A stretch of 64,000 nt of DNA from Trochalopteron elliotii (GCA_024734555.1 JANPWX010000204.1:947527-1011526); one strand, 5' to 3'. Counted from the stretch's first letter, positions 27,710 through 40,619 are shown. Notes: generated by a model not told the origin, from the letters alone. Translations and numbers: made by a program.

Positions 27710-29547
27710 GTAAGTAATGATTAAGAGCTGCATTTTCCTCTGTCTTTTCAGGACATATTTGATATTGCTGTGGACTGCTCAGTTTTCATCACTTGGATCA
27801 CTGATATTTTTTGTTCTCTCAATAGTATTTTTGTTGCAGCTTCCAGGAAGAAATGTGATTGCAATAGTGATTTACCTGGGTGAAATCTTTTTCTGCCAGA
27901 AGTAAATTATACAGAGATAAAACAAAATGGGCATTCTTCAGTGTATTTTTTAGTCATATGCAGTTGGTGTGCATAATCAAAATGGATTTTAATGTTTGTG
28001 TGTATACTCACTGATTAAAGAAAACTGAATTGGCAGATGCTTGTAGGAGGTTTCTCAGATTTCATACCCCTTTTATTTTTTCTCCTTTTTTTTTTTCTAA
28101 ACAGACAAAATATATTAAAAAAAGGAAAAAAGGGCTTCTGGCTATTGAACTACTGAGGGATTGCATTTTGTTTATTTTTTTGTGGGCAGACTTCAGGCAT
28201 TTATGTTTACCTTTCCCTGCTAATCCTGGGGAATAATTGCACACATGCAAACACAAGTGGTGACAATGAAAATATTCTACTAATAAGAGGTTGTGAGGAA
28301 GAAATTGTTACTGTGCATTTCTGACACTTGTTATCAAAGTTTTTGGCAATTTCTTTCTGTTTAACTCTTCTCATCTTCCCCTAGACATGCCGTCTCTAAA
28401 ATATTATTTCATTCTAATGTACCACATGGCTGATAATTTAATTGCTCTCTGAAATGACCAGGACATAACAATATCCTGCTCCAACTTTGCAAAATAGATG
28501 CCAAATAATAAAGTTCCAGTGGCAACCTCACATCTTCTTTTCTTCTACCTCAAACCTTTTTAAACTGTAGCTCTCGGGAGCTACCAAGCTTACAGGGTAT
28601 TTGAGTGAGTTGCCTCTTTAATATTTCAACCAGCCCAGCTGTCTCATGTCTGTACTCTGCAAAGCTCTGCTTGGATTCAGTATCTGGCTTTCATATTTAT
28701 TTACTTGCTCTTCTTTTTGTTTTGTTTTGAAGTGCCAAAACAAAAGGCACTTGGGTACAGTCATCATAGCACATTATCAGTATGTTATGGTATTCAGACA
28801 AGCTCTTTTTGTTACTGGTGTTTAAACCCTGTTTGTTCCAATTTAATGTTTTTTCCTGTGCATCATGTTTTCTTGGTAAGCACAAAGAAAGAACACTTCA
28901 CCTGCTGTTTGCTTTAGTCATTCTTGAGAAAAGGGTGTGTGAGCTGTGTAATGTGCCCATTCCTCAAATGTTTCTGTTGGCTTTTGTAGGTCTAGTAAAT
29001 CCTTCAGGTGGTTCTGCCGCTGAGATTTCTTACGGCCTTTCTCAGTGTGGGGAATAGATTTGTCAGCTCCTGAAAAGCTATATTCAATGCCACAAATTAT
29101 TTAATTTTCCAAAATAAGAGCTCTGAATTGCATTGCAAATAACATGAACAGTATCTATTTGCTTGAGCAGTATGCTGCTAATTGGGGTTTTCTCAGTGTG
29201 ATGGATTTCATACAGTCAAAAGTCTTTGGGATAATTCTTGTCAAGTGCTGCTGACATTTTGGCATCTGATCTACTTCTTTTGGCTTCTATTTTAAAAAGA
29301 CTATTAAAAAGACTTTATTATTATATACACGTATAACATAAAGTTAGTAGAATCACCAGGGGAGAAGGGAAAGGACTGAAAGCACTCCTCAAATACAGAT
29401 GAGACAAATAATTTTCTCTGTTCTGTTTCTTTTTTAGCCAAAGTTTGTTAAAACATGGAGGATGATTGAGAGAGATAATAATGTTTCTGGCACCTTTATT
29501 TTTTTGTAATGACTTTTATTTGTAATTTTTGTTTTCCCCCTCTACAG
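27710..29547 (+). other. PTPRK: PTPRK intron 4
   Basis: This complete 1838-bp phase-1 intron begins gtaagt and ends with a pyrimidine-rich tttgttttccccctctacag. It is AT-rich with T-rich stretches, and I see no repeat element, RNA gene or extra exon in it. Open frames near 28.03-28.26 and 28.70-29.06 kb occur on both strands and look random. Confidence 0.93.
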
Positions 29548-29663
29548 ATAAATCTCCACATTTTTTGAGGCTGGGGGATGTAGAGGTCAATGCAGGGCAG
29601 AATGCTACATTTCAGTGCATTGCTACAGGGAGAGATGCAGTGAATAACAAGTTATGGCTCCAG
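29548..29663 (+). CDS. PTPRK: PTPRK exon 5: MAM-Ig junction and first half of the Ig-like domain
   Basis: This 116-bp coding exon enters in phase 1 (the split Asp codon from exon 4) and ends in phase 0. After the Asp it reads [17 protein letters not shown], then [14 protein letters not shown], then NNKLWLQ. Visible Ig features are the B-strand cysteine in FQC (codon 29616-29618) and the core tryptophan in LWL (codon 29655-29657). An N-glycosylation sequon, Asn-Ala-Thr, starts at 29601. The wording [18 protein letters not shown] is diagnostic of PTPRK; I recall PTPRM differing here (for example FLRIQN). The acceptor is ctctacag and the donor is CAG|gtaagg. The partner cysteine of the Ig disulphide lies 14 kb downstream in exon 6, so exon 5 alone encodes only part of a fold. 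The exon is not a multiple of three, so skipping it alone would shift the frame. Confidence 0.97.
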
Positions 29664-32023
29664 GTAAGGCTAACTCATGCAAGTCTATTTGGCTAGAGGA
29701 CAAACTGCTTTCTTGGAGATGAAATGTTTAAAATTCAAAGCCTTTTATTCTTCTGCATGTAAAATATGTAGTTTAAATGGACATTTATGTCTGTTCAATG
29801 GAGAAACTTGTAATCAGTTTGCAATGTTGTAAAAGTTGGATTAAAAATAAGAACTGGTGTGGGTGGTGGGATAAGGTTGGCGATTAAAGGCATTGTGTGC
29901 CTTCTCTCACTGTAAATCAACTCCTTTGTATTAAAATTTATTATTATTAAATGCAGATAATTGTCATTTGGGATCTAGTAATACACAGATGTAACACAGC
30001 TATCATGAATTTTGAGGATTTTATAATCACGTAAATTGCTTGTCCAAGCAGGTGGCTGGAGGGATGTGGCCGTACTTCTGTGTGCATATCAGTTTTATTC
30101 AGTAGCATATTAATTGGAACAGCCTAAAAGGACTGCTACGCATGCTTTTTGTCTGTCTCCATAATAGGGTGAATTTTAACTTTTGCCCATGTGTAATTTG
30201 GAATAGTATGTATGTCAGAATTTAAGAGATTACTATAACCAGAATATAACCCTTCTTACTATGAAAGAAGGAAAAAAAAAAAAAAAAGAACACCACCATT
30301 TCTCCAAAATACCCAGTCTTCTCTGTATTATGGTGATGGGATACTTACATTTAAGACCACTGGTGGAGTAGAATGATGGCAAATTTCCAGTTGCTCTTAA
30401 AAAAATTAAATTTTATCACTTAAAAAGAATTAAAAAAAAATCACTTCAGTGGTGCATGTACAACCGATGTGCATTCTTTTGCTTATATGTAAAACTTAAG
30501 CACCAACATACCTTTAGAATGGTTTCTAAATATGTCCTCTAAAATTTTTTTTGTTATAATGTATATTTCTGTTTGTTTTCAGAACAGAAACCTATGTAAT
30601 TTTCAGGAAATGTACTTTTAAATTATCTATAGTCAGAACTTTAAAATATGTATTTTTGATCAAATGTATTTTGAAGTGAACTATAATCAGTTATTTTAGT
30701 CTGATTTCTGTTTTAATAGAGGAGTTCATGAACCTTGGCTAACTGTTGCATATAGGCATGTGATAAGCTTGAAATTTTCAAGAGATTTTTTTAAAAGATG
30801 ATGAAAAAATCTGATATGCAAAATGTATTATTAGGCAAATATGCTGCAACATTAAAAAGGAACACAAGCAGTAACTGCATTGCATTTAGTGAAAAGGTAT
30901 CACAGCAGTAGGAATGATTTGTACTCCATGTCTTTGAGCAGTAATTTGTTTAAATTGAGTAAACATGTAATGCATTCATTCAGAAAAAGCAGCTTGATTT
31001 CAGAGACTTGCCAAATAGAGCACACACAGCACAAAAAATGAAACTGGCCTGGGTTTTGCTATATCCAAGGCAAGACAATAGCACTAGGAGGATTCCAGCA
31101 AACCTGTGAAGCACCACTTTCACATGATTGTGGGTCAGAAAGACCCAGTACAGACAGCCAGCTGGAAATCTTCCCTATCACTCACTCCGTGGAGTCAGAT
31201 AACTCTGACAGATTATCCTTTCTAACTTTCACTCCCTGGAGAAGCCCAGCTAGCAGACAGATCAACTCAGAAAACATATGTTTTGTCCCTCCATATGCTT
31301 CATGGATAGTTTATTTTTTTTGTGTCTGTGTATGTGGATTACAGATGTGATAATTTCTCAAAGTGTGATTGATGAAGTATTTTGGAGGTTATAACTCTGC
31401 TTGCCTGGGCATGTGAAGTGCCCTGATACTCTTGAAGATGCCTTGATACTTCTGTTCTCTTTCTTGTTCTTCTATAAACAGTACTGAGTTTTCACCAATT
31501 TAATGGTGACTTTTTTTTCCACTCATCATTCCACCTCACAATCCTACTTGCCCAATATAAGTGTGAATTGCCAACCTTCCCTATATGGATAATTTTCCTT
31601 AGATTGCATTCAAAGCTACTGTTGTTGTGCATAGGTAATGATGAATTTACTCCTTATCCTTAAAAACTGACGTGGATACAGACGGGTCTCATGAAACACT
31701 GGAGTGTAACTTGGAACAGGTTTGCTTTAACCTTTGACCAAACTCAAGATTCATAAAGCCCGAATAGCCTGAAAGGAAGAACTGGCAGATCAAATCAAAT
31801 GCCTAAGTAATTGTTTTTGAGAGCCTTGAGCTGAAACATTCCAGGAATGTATTTTTCTCATAACAAGAAAGGCCATTATAAAAAAAAAAGACAAAGTTCA
31901 AAAATGAAAAATAAGTGGACGATGGTGGGGAAGAAGAGAGTTGCCAAGCACATAGTTTTAGAGAAAATAGCTTTTGGTTATATCCTTATTGAAAGAGAAA
32001 AACTATTTCCTTGAGGAAGGAGT

Positions 32024-32044
32024 AAAAAAAAAAAGGGGGGGGGG
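32024..32044. repeat. A11G10 homopurine run
   Basis: Eleven A (32024-32034) are followed directly by ten G (32035-32044), an unusual 21-bp homopurine segment and an expected hotspot for length variation and sequencing error. Confidence 0.9.
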
Positions 32045-32476
32045 AAACAGCTAAGAATTTGCCATTAAAACACATTCTTTGATAAGGAAAAGTTCAAGGA
32101 GCAATCTGGGACATCAGGCTTTTTTGCATCCGAGGAGATCTAAGATTTCGTTTGCTTCCACTTGCATTGAAGTAGTAAGTATGCGCAGGCAGAGATTTTG
32201 TGGAAGACTCTACCAGTGTTCTCTAGCTCTTGCATTCTTCTGCTTTGAGAAGAATTAAAGTAAATTCACCAGCATGTTGAAAAAAATAGCCGCCACCCTG
32301 CTCTGTGTTCAAAGTCCTGCAGTCCCATGACTGCTTCAGCTGGGCTTGGTCTCAGCTGCTATGGTCTCAGCTTCACCCTCTTGATCTCTCTCTGCACTGA
32401 TCTGGAGCTTTTGCAGCTCTCCAGTAAGTCAGTTCAGGAAAGTGATCTGACTAAAAAAGATTTTGACTCCAATTGG

Positions 32477-32648
32477 ATTTTTGTTGTTGGGGGAAGGGGG
32501 GTTGGGGAGGACTGTTTGTATTGTTGTGGGGTTTTTTGTTTGGGTTTTGTTGATTTGTTCGTGTTTTTTCTGGTTTTATGGGTTTGTTTTCTTTTAATTT
32601 TTTTGCTTGGTCTTTTATTTTTTGGGGGTTTTTTGTGTGTGTTTTTTC
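32477..32648. repeat. Long T/G-rich tract with clustered G runs
   Basis: About 170 bp made almost only of T and G on the + strand. At its start are G5 (32489-32493), G6 (32496-32501), G4 (32504-32507) and GG (32509-32510), followed by many GGG/GGGG runs separated by T. Open frames on both strands over it are compositional. Confidence 0.9.
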
Positions 32649-34479
32649 CACAGCTTGATTCATGTCTAAATTACCCATACAAATAAAGCCAGCAGATGGA
32701 AAAAGGTTGGGATGTTTCATTAGAAGCAGGGAAGAAGGAAAGACTGTAACAACATCATATGAAAGTGGGGATTATGGTAGTGTGTTTCCTTGTAGACCTA
32801 TGTAATCTTCAATTTTGTTTTAGTTTTTGGGCCCTGATATACTAGATGCTCTATCTGCAATTACATTTCCATGCTTATGTTTTTCCCAGTGTATATATAA
32901 TTAAGTGCACATAGCTTTATGTGCCTAAAAATAAAAATGGACAAAAATAGACACGGCATTTCAATACACTGTTTCCTGTGTGTTTACTGCTGTAATGACA
33001 GTATTTTCATCAACACCATTTTCTATAAATGTATGTCTGTAAACATTTCACACAAATAGGTATTAACACTGAATTGAACTTCTCCTGACTTTCATGGCTG
33101 CAGATTCTGCTCTCGTTTGTTTGTTTTTGGATTGTATCTGGTCTCTCATCCCCTTTAATAGCCCTTTCCTGCACCTCTGTATTTTACAGCCTCAGTGGAC
33201 CAATGTTTGGGACAATAAAACTATGTCATTGAAAGATCAGCAGTAAAGATAACAGAAGTTTTCAAAAGTTGAGGCTGCATTAATACAGAACAAATATTTG
33301 CACAGATAAAGTGATTTAACTGGTTGAACAAGATGATCTGAAACACACCTTTGTGACAGTGTGAATAGTAGGTGTGGGAGCAAGGCAGAAATGCAGCTCA
33401 AATTCTTTTGTTCTGCACCTTTTCAACCTGATCTGCTATCAAATCTTTTACTGTTATGAGCTGAAGGATTCTCTTTATGACCTGCAATTATTAGCAAATT
33501 CTGAAAGGCTTTCAAAGTCCTTGGTTTTTGTTTAAATGTTAAACAACATTGATGCTGTTTCTGAAAAACATTCAGTCCGTCACAGTGCTTAGTATCTTTT
33601 TACCTGTCATTCCCTTCAAAATGTAATGCTGAGGGGCTTTTTTTCTCAGTATTTCCCAACTTCTCCTAAAGTTTCCAGTGTAATATGTTACATGCCAACA
33701 GCTGTAGTTTGGTCTTACTGCCCACACTGAAGCAGTTGGGTTGTGTGACAGGAGTCCCTAAACCCAAGGTGGTAACCTAGGTTTTCCACCTGTTATGCTT
33801 CGGTATGCTCTGATTTGTAAGCTTTAGGAATTAACAGAATTTCTTACTGAAAAATGCTTTCCTGTAGGAGGTGAACGTAAGTGTGTGTAAAGTCTTAAAG
33901 CAATGAATATGGTGTGTATAGATAGATATACAAATTAATTGTTTTTTGGCCACTTACTGCTGATTTTCTTTCTTTCTAAAGCCTATGAATTTTCTTTCTT
34001 TGAAAAGATTCTTAAAGTATAAGGAATTTTTCTTTTATTAACATTTGATGCACCTTGCTGTTTTGTGCACATTGATTTGCTAAATTAGTGTAAGAAGGAC
34101 CCCTGTTTTATTCTATTTATATCCCTGTGAAATTTGCATTCCACTGGAGTTGTGTCAGTAAATAGGCTTGCAAACAAGTCACTTCTGCATGGTATGCCTA
34201 TGCTAAGAATGGATATGTGTTATATATTTAATTTTTGAAAGAATAGTGCACGCAGGGCATTCTAAACATGAAAATGCAAGAGAGGGATGGGGGCTCTGTT
34301 TGCTTATTTCATTTGACAATTTCTGTTTGAAGAAAGCTTCATTTCTTCCCTAAAATAGTAGAGAAATAGAATTGACTGAGTAGATTAAATAACATTTGGG
34401 TACACCAAGATTCCAGAAAGCTGTGTATGTATTGTTCAGCATTTGTTTTGCCAATCTAATTGGGATATCAGAGCAATAG

Positions 34480-35250
34480 GGTTTTTTGCATAATCGGGCT
34501 GTGTTTAACAGCTTCCTGAGCTGGGAACAATTGTGGCTCCCAGAAGCCCAATACGATTTTCAGTGTCTTATCGATGTCCGGTTTAGCTGGACACTCGTAC
34601 AGTGCGGCGTGTAGAGCTTTTTGCTAGAACATCTGTTAAACCATATGTCTTGGCACCTGGTTCAGATGGCGATAACTGCAGCACTAATGAGTCCATCCAT
34701 CATTGCTGAGCTTTGCATTAACATAGCATTGGATTAGGGAAAGCGGCTTGCTCTGGCTTTGCAGTCAGATGTGTTTTGCCACGGTCTGCGGTGATACTGT
34801 TTGCCTTGGTGAATCTGAAATTCAAAGGGGCGCCGGCTGCGCGCATTTAAAGGTTTAATATGCGCCTTGTAATCCTGGGCAGATTTGCCATCTGAGCGGT
34901 GGCGAGCGGGCCAATCTGTCAGCAATAGCTGTGGGTGCTGGCTAACCGCCCTCCTCTTGGGCTGCCAAGGCTGGCGCTGCAGTCCTGCGCTCGCCCGTGG
35001 AGAGGCTCGTCAGCGTTAATACGGTCTGATGCAGCCCTTCTCTCTGCCAGAGGAGAATGTCTTTCCTCGTGGAATAACAGATAATTAAAGCAATTGCCTG
35101 AGAGTAATAATTGAAAAAGTGAAATTAAACAGCATTATGGAAAATAAAATGCAAATTGCTGTAAAAACAATGGAGTCGAGCTGACCTCCCAGTGGTACCA
35201 ACTGTTACAGGAGGATGAGCGAGCGTCTGTTCAGGCTCAAACAACTGGCT
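34480..35250. promoter_or_regulatory. Candidate regulatory element: CpG-rich intronic block
   Basis: Roughly 30 CpG dinucleotides fall in about 770 bp by eye, against very few in surrounding introns. The densest stretch, near 34.80-35.04 kb, includes ggggcgccggctgcgcgcat and later gcgctcgcccgtgg. The 3' flank turns AT-rich and carries recognisable binding motifs: a homeodomain core TAATTA at 35082-35087, a CAATTG E-box at 35091-35096 and a POU octamer ATGCAAAT at 35149-35156. There is no credible long open frame or repeat identity. It may be a conserved enhancer, or less likely an internal promoter or CpG island. This is inference from composition and motifs. Confidence 0.45.
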
Positions 35251-35604
35251 GCATCCCTCTCCCTTTGTAGAGGAAACTGCTATAGTCCTCAATGCCCTGT
35301 TCACCAGCATCTTGGGTTTTGGTGCTGATTGCCACAGAACGGGATGTGATATTTAGCATTCATTTTTCTTGCTAGGTATTGCATATATGCGCTCTTTAAC
35401 AAGCCTTTGGACTGGGCACATGCAGATGGTATCCTGTGATGATGCATTGTGCACAGCCAACACAGTATTCCAGGAATTTAGATTAGAAAGGCTATATAAG
35501 AATTCATGCCTCTGGCAAAGATTGAGGGACAAAACATTGACTATTTTGTTTTGCTTTCTGGAAGGGCTATTTCCTCTCAAAGGAGAGAAGTTATGCAACA
35601 GAAG

Positions 35605-35633
35605 TCCTTTCCTTCTGCTGTTTCCAGGTGAAG
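35605..35633 (+). promoter_or_regulatory. Acceptor-plus-donor-like site in intron 5
   Basis: A strong pyrimidine tract (tcctttccttctgctgtttcc) and AG at 35626-35627 are followed immediately by GTGAAG, a moderate donor. It lies about 6 kb into the 14-kb intron 5, shortly after the CpG-rich block. It may be a cryptic or recursive 3' splice site. There is no evidence of use. Confidence 0.25.
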
Positions 35634-36712
35634 ACATGGATTAGTATTCAGTGGGAAGGTTGGAGTGTGGATCGTGGGCCTTTGGGGTAAACCATTTAGC
35701 TAACCTAAGAATAAATGCTGGGAGGCTCACTTTTGGTCTCAGAAAAAATGCATTTCTAATAGAAAAGTCTCATCCAATTCTAACTTTTGTTTTACGTTGT
35801 TTGTGTGTTGCTTTCTATGAGTTTTCTAATGTAACTTTGCCTTCTGGGATACCATTGCATTTTGGTATAGTTAATTAACTGGTTAAGATACCCTTTCTTT
35901 AGTTTGATAATAAAGCATTTGCTGTTACAGTGCACCTGCCTATTCACCATGTTCATTACACTGGAAGAATGTTTTTTTGTTGGTTTGCACAAATTTTATG
36001 ATCCCTGAGTGTTAAGGAGAGCTGAGTATACTCTGAATGTTAGAAAAGCTTTGTTATTTTGCTTTTTTATTCAGTGCTGCCTCAAGAGAGTTCAGAGAAG
36101 ATGCCTTGTTAGCATCTGCTGGGTTTCAGCCATGGAATAGTGATGGAGAGTTTTGATCCCCTTTTTGGTTTTGGTCAACTGTCAAGTTTGATGCTTTTTG
36201 GATTTGAACTGAAATAAGTCAGTCAGGCCTGCTTGCCTTAAGGAGAAGTGGGAGCTATGATGTTGTGTGGAGGCTGTGGGAAGAGAGCAGGCCTATGGCT
36301 CTGGTTTCGCTCTTCTCCCTGGATAGCAGTGAGTGAGCCTCTGGGGAGACAGAAGACTTTTTTGGATTATCATCATCATCTGCCTAAAGCAAGTACTAAT
36401 TTGCACAGCAAACTGGGCTGTTAGTGCCAAACCTTCTTTCCTCAGTAAAATCCCTCTCAAGTCTGCATCATCTTACCTTTATCTTGATTACTGACAGTGG
36501 CTAACCAGGATATAAGTTCTTTTCTTTTTTGTTGTGCTTGAGGCTTGCATAGAAACTTCACTTTCTTCATTTGTTTCATATTGCTTGCTTTTACTTACAG
36601 AAAAGGTGTCTTTTAAAGGAAGACACAGTATAGGGAGATCCAGAGGACTCTTTTGCAATGACTTGTCTATTCTACCTTCACTTTCATCTCATCATATTTA
36701 TGGTCTGTGATA

Positions 36713-36738
36713 GACAATGTGGTTTGACAATGTGGTTT
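36713..36738. repeat. Perfect 13-bp tandem duplication
   Basis: gacaatgtggttt occurs twice head to tail at 36713-36725 and 36726-36738. Confidence 0.93.
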
Positions 36739-38415
36739 TCCAAACCTTTTTTCAAAGTTGTATGAAAAGCTGCCTTGAAGTGATCTATTTGGCTCCTTGT
36801 AAATTACTTGACTTGTACTTTATTCTGTATCACACACTCCCTGACTCAGACATGGTTATAAAGGATATTCAACCCATGAAAATTACAGTATTCATAGCTT
36901 GTTTGTTTCACAAAGGTTCTTCTTTCCTCTGTTTTTTTCTCCCCTCTATTCACCTTTGATGTTATCTATGTCATTTAACCCTGAATGAACCATTCTCCCT
37001 CTCTCCTGCCTCAATTTATCAGCTTCATGGATAAATATGGCAGTTTCCCCTAGATGCCCGGTCATCCTAGGTTTCAACAACATGAAATACTGTAATCCTC
37101 CTGGTCTTAATTTAATTCTGCCCCAGTTAGCTAAGTCCTCTGGTCTGCATAGCTACCAGTCATTTAGTTTACATAGCAGCCTTTGGAGTTGCTGTCCCTG
37201 TAGGGGCTTCTCTGGGGTCCTGTGGTGGCTGGAGCCTCTGGTGCTGGGGGCTGTGCTGCTGATTGTGTCCTCAGTGGTGGCTGCTTCCCCTCTGCCATTT
37301 TGTACTTTACAGGTACAACAGCTGCAGTGGAACTTTGGTCCTTCTGTGTAGTCCTGGTAGTCACTCCTCAATCAGCCAGTGGCTGAAGCACCCATGTAAA
37401 TGAGACACCTGAAATAAAGGTGATGTTCACAAAAAAAAATAGTTATACATTCCTTGGCCATTCTGTCCTGTGGCTCTTGTCTGTTATCGTCTGCATTCAG
37501 GTTTTCTTCTCCTCAGTGATGTGGTGTGCAGTAGGAAGTCTAATACCCCAGGCCCTAGTTTCCTCTAATAGCTGCAGGACTTAATGAATTACAGAAGAAT
37601 AAGAGCAGCTGGTAAGCTTGGATGCTTTTAGAAAAGGGTAAAATTGACTGCTGAGAAATTTTTGAGGAGCTGTCTTGTGGTGTTGGCCCTCAGTGGTGAG
37701 TTTTTGTGCAACTTTTTTCCTTTTTTGTCTTCTAAGAAGGTTTTTCTTATGTTGTGCTGCAGGAATAAATACTGCAGTTCAGTGTGCACTGCTCAAGGTG
37801 ATACAGACCTTAAATCACTGTGTCTGGAATCCGTACTTCTGTGAATTATGCGTTTTTGGTTTCTTGTTATTTTTTTTAATCAAGGACTCTGCTTTCAAGA
37901 ACTAAAACTTTCTGAAAAACTCTTTTATTTTTCTAAAAAAATATACTTTTTTTTTTGCATCTTCAACATGTGTTCGATTAGACTCAAACTAAGAGGCATA
38001 AAAATGCTCAGAGAAGGTGAGTTGCTTTCATTTGTGTGGTGCCGTGGCCAGAGACATGGTAGTATGATTTTTGCTAGTTTGCCCCTGGTGGGTTTTGTTA
38101 AAATAAAATAAACTAGAAGTACCACCTCTAAAGGTAATTGAGATGGCTCTCAATTAGATTATTTCATCAGAGATTTCTTCAGTAGGAGGGTCAGTGCAGC
38201 ATGATAGAAATTTGGGCTACTTCAAAGCGGAGAAGTTTGAGTAACAGCAGTGCATCATACCAAGACATTCAAAGCAATCGTGGATTTTTCTGTACTGCAG
38301 TGCAGCATGCAGTATAAAGCTTGGCTTATCACATTTGTTCATGATCTTCAGTGTATGTTTGCATGGGAAAAGCTGTGTGGCTTTTTTTCTAATAAATGAA
38401 TGCACAGTTCATTGG

Positions 38416-38443
38416 AAAGTAGAATCTTAAAAGTAGAATCTTA
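38416..38443. repeat. Perfect 14-bp tandem duplication
   Basis: aaagtagaatctta occurs twice head to tail at 38416-38429 and 38430-38443. Confidence 0.93.
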
Positions 38444-38856
38444 TTCTGGTTTGCTGTGCATGTAGGAGATCAGAAAGTTACAGCGAGTCCTACTAATTTC
38501 CTACTTAAATATTTAGTGCTTCCCCTTAATAATCAATCAAACAAAAGAAATTGCTAGTTCACCTTCTTTTATTCTAAGAAGATAGGACTATTTAGGCATG
38601 TTATTTAAGCTATGTTTTTAATTCATGATCTGCTTGAAAATAAAAAGATTTCTTACTCTAAATTTTGTACTTAGAAATAAAATTGGAAAAAAAATCCCAC
38701 TTTGTTCAGTAATTAAATCTTTTGTGGGGGGAAAAAAACTAAAACTTTATTTATAACTTCCCACAATAAATATATTTCATGCTTTATTATGTTCCCAGCA
38801 CGTTAAGGAATTTCAAAATGCCAAGATTATATTGAGGCATTTGTGTAAAAGAAGAA

Positions 38857-38893
38857 AATAATAATAATAAAAATAATAATAGTAGTAGTAGTA
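38857..38893. repeat. AAT/AGT trinucleotide microsatellite
   Basis: A run of (aat)n interrupted by aaa passes into four copies of agt. Frames across it produce poly-Leu or poly-Tyr and are not genes. Confidence 0.9.
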
Positions 38894-39359
38894 AAGGAAT
38901 GGGTTTAGATTTTTCTCCATTTGGAAATTGCATCTTAAATGCTCTAAAAGGATATGTATGTATGTGGAAAAGTGAAAGGCAGGTGCATATAAAGTAAAAT
39001 TTAAACAATTTTTTTTTTTTTGAGTTTTTGAAAACATGAACTAGCAGAGATTGTGCTTTATTGCTGGCATTCAAACCATCCACAGTCAACCCTCTTTCTT
39101 TTTTTTCCCCATCAAAAAAAGACATTTCTCCCTTTACATAATGAGTAATCCCAGGAATGTTTTGGAACATGTTGTTTACAAATTCCCCTTTCCTCAAGGC
39201 AGTAGAGGTTTGATGCCCTGGGCTGCTGGGGGCATCTTTCCAGCCCTCGTGCTGTTGGTGAAGTTCTGATTGCAGCTTTGGGGACTGGGTTGCTCAGACA
39301 AGCCGTGGACTTGTGCCCTGCTTACCACATATAACCTGCCCTCTCCTCTGCTCCCAGTG

Positions 39360-39690
39360 TCCGTGCAGTGAATTTGATCACAAGCTAATCCGTTTGGTGA
39401 TGATAATGTATGGGGAGGGAGTGTGTTTACAGGAAGATTTTTCATATTCCAGGCTGGCTTTTTTTTGCATGAGCACAGGAGGGAAGGTGAGGAGGGAGTG
39501 AATGCAGGGCGACTGATAGGGCACTGCTGCCAGAGTCACGCTGGTGTCACTGCAGCCAAGTGTTGACATCTTCTGATCTCTGGAGGCATCCCGGCATCCA
39601 GCCGGGAGCCCGAGAAGGCAGCCAGAGTTGACTGTAATTATTAGCAGTACAGCAGGCTTATTTTAAGGTGTTTACAGTAAGAAAAGGATG
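39360..39690. promoter_or_regulatory. Candidate regulatory element in intron 5
   Basis: This block is richer in G+C and CpG than its neighbours, including catcccggcatccagccggg and gcgactgataggg. It has motif-like sites: TAATCC (OTX/bicoid type) at 39386-39391 and TAATTA at 39635-39640. No repeat family or coding frame explains it. The call rests on composition and motifs only. Confidence 0.3.
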
Positions 39691-40619
39691 GGGATGTGTA
39701 AGGGTGAACTGTCCAGGCTTATAAAAATCACTAGTGTGAAAAACAAGGGTTTTGGAAAATTTGGAGGGAACGTCGCTGCAGACAGGTGTCTCATTGCTAT
39801 TTAAACAAAAAAAGCAAGACTCACCACTTTTCAATCTGAAAAGTTGAGGGAGATAGGCTGGTAAATTTGAAACTTGTGTAAGATATGCAATTAATTTCTA
39901 CCAATTAAATGAGATGTTGCAGTTTAATACTTTTAGTTCTACTCAGGTTCTAAAAGATCCACTAAAATTGCATTTCATATTTATTAAATGCTGGGTTTCT
40001 TTCATGAGGCAAAAGAGAGATATTTAAGACTAATCATTAATTTATCTAAGATGGTTTTTAAGCTGCGTAAGCTTTGCTGTTGACTTTATTTAAAATATAG
40101 ATGATCTAATTTCATTGCCTGAAAAAAGTTTAATAAAATCATGTTCCTATGAAATTTAAAATAACCTTGAAGTCAGAGTGATTTATTTAAGATTGTAATT
40201 TTAAATGCCTGAAATGCCAGAATTAAGGAGGTTTTTTTCACAGGCTAATATTTCTTTTAATCAAGTGTTTATAGAGAGTAGTTCTTTGTGAAGCCCAGAG
40301 TTATTTTCACAAAAGAGGAAAACTGCCTAGTGGTAACCTCTCTTAAATGAGCAATTCAGGGTTATCAAATCAGACAGCAAGAGACTGGAGGAACCAAGGA
40401 TCACACAGGGTACAGCCATTACCCATTAGTATAACTCCACATTAATTTTAAATTGAATTTTTAAAACTTAATTGAGCAGCATTTTCAAGCTCTGTTCAGT
40501 GTGAGCAGGACATAAATTGAAACAGTATGTACCAGGAACCCTTAATAAGCAGAGAGCACTCCTGCCTTTCTTCCCTCTCCTTTAAGATCAGTAGTAATGC
40601 TCTGACATTAAAAAGAAGA

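Noticed and set aside
32327..32720. Overlapping plus- and minus-strand frames
   Set aside because: They are generated by the T/G low-complexity tract; the peptides are simple-sequence.
35353..35644. Frames of 91 and 94 codons on opposite strands downstream of the CpG-rich block
   Set aside because: They were considered as a possible extra exon, but the peptides match nothing and the acceptor lies at the end of the frame rather than before it.
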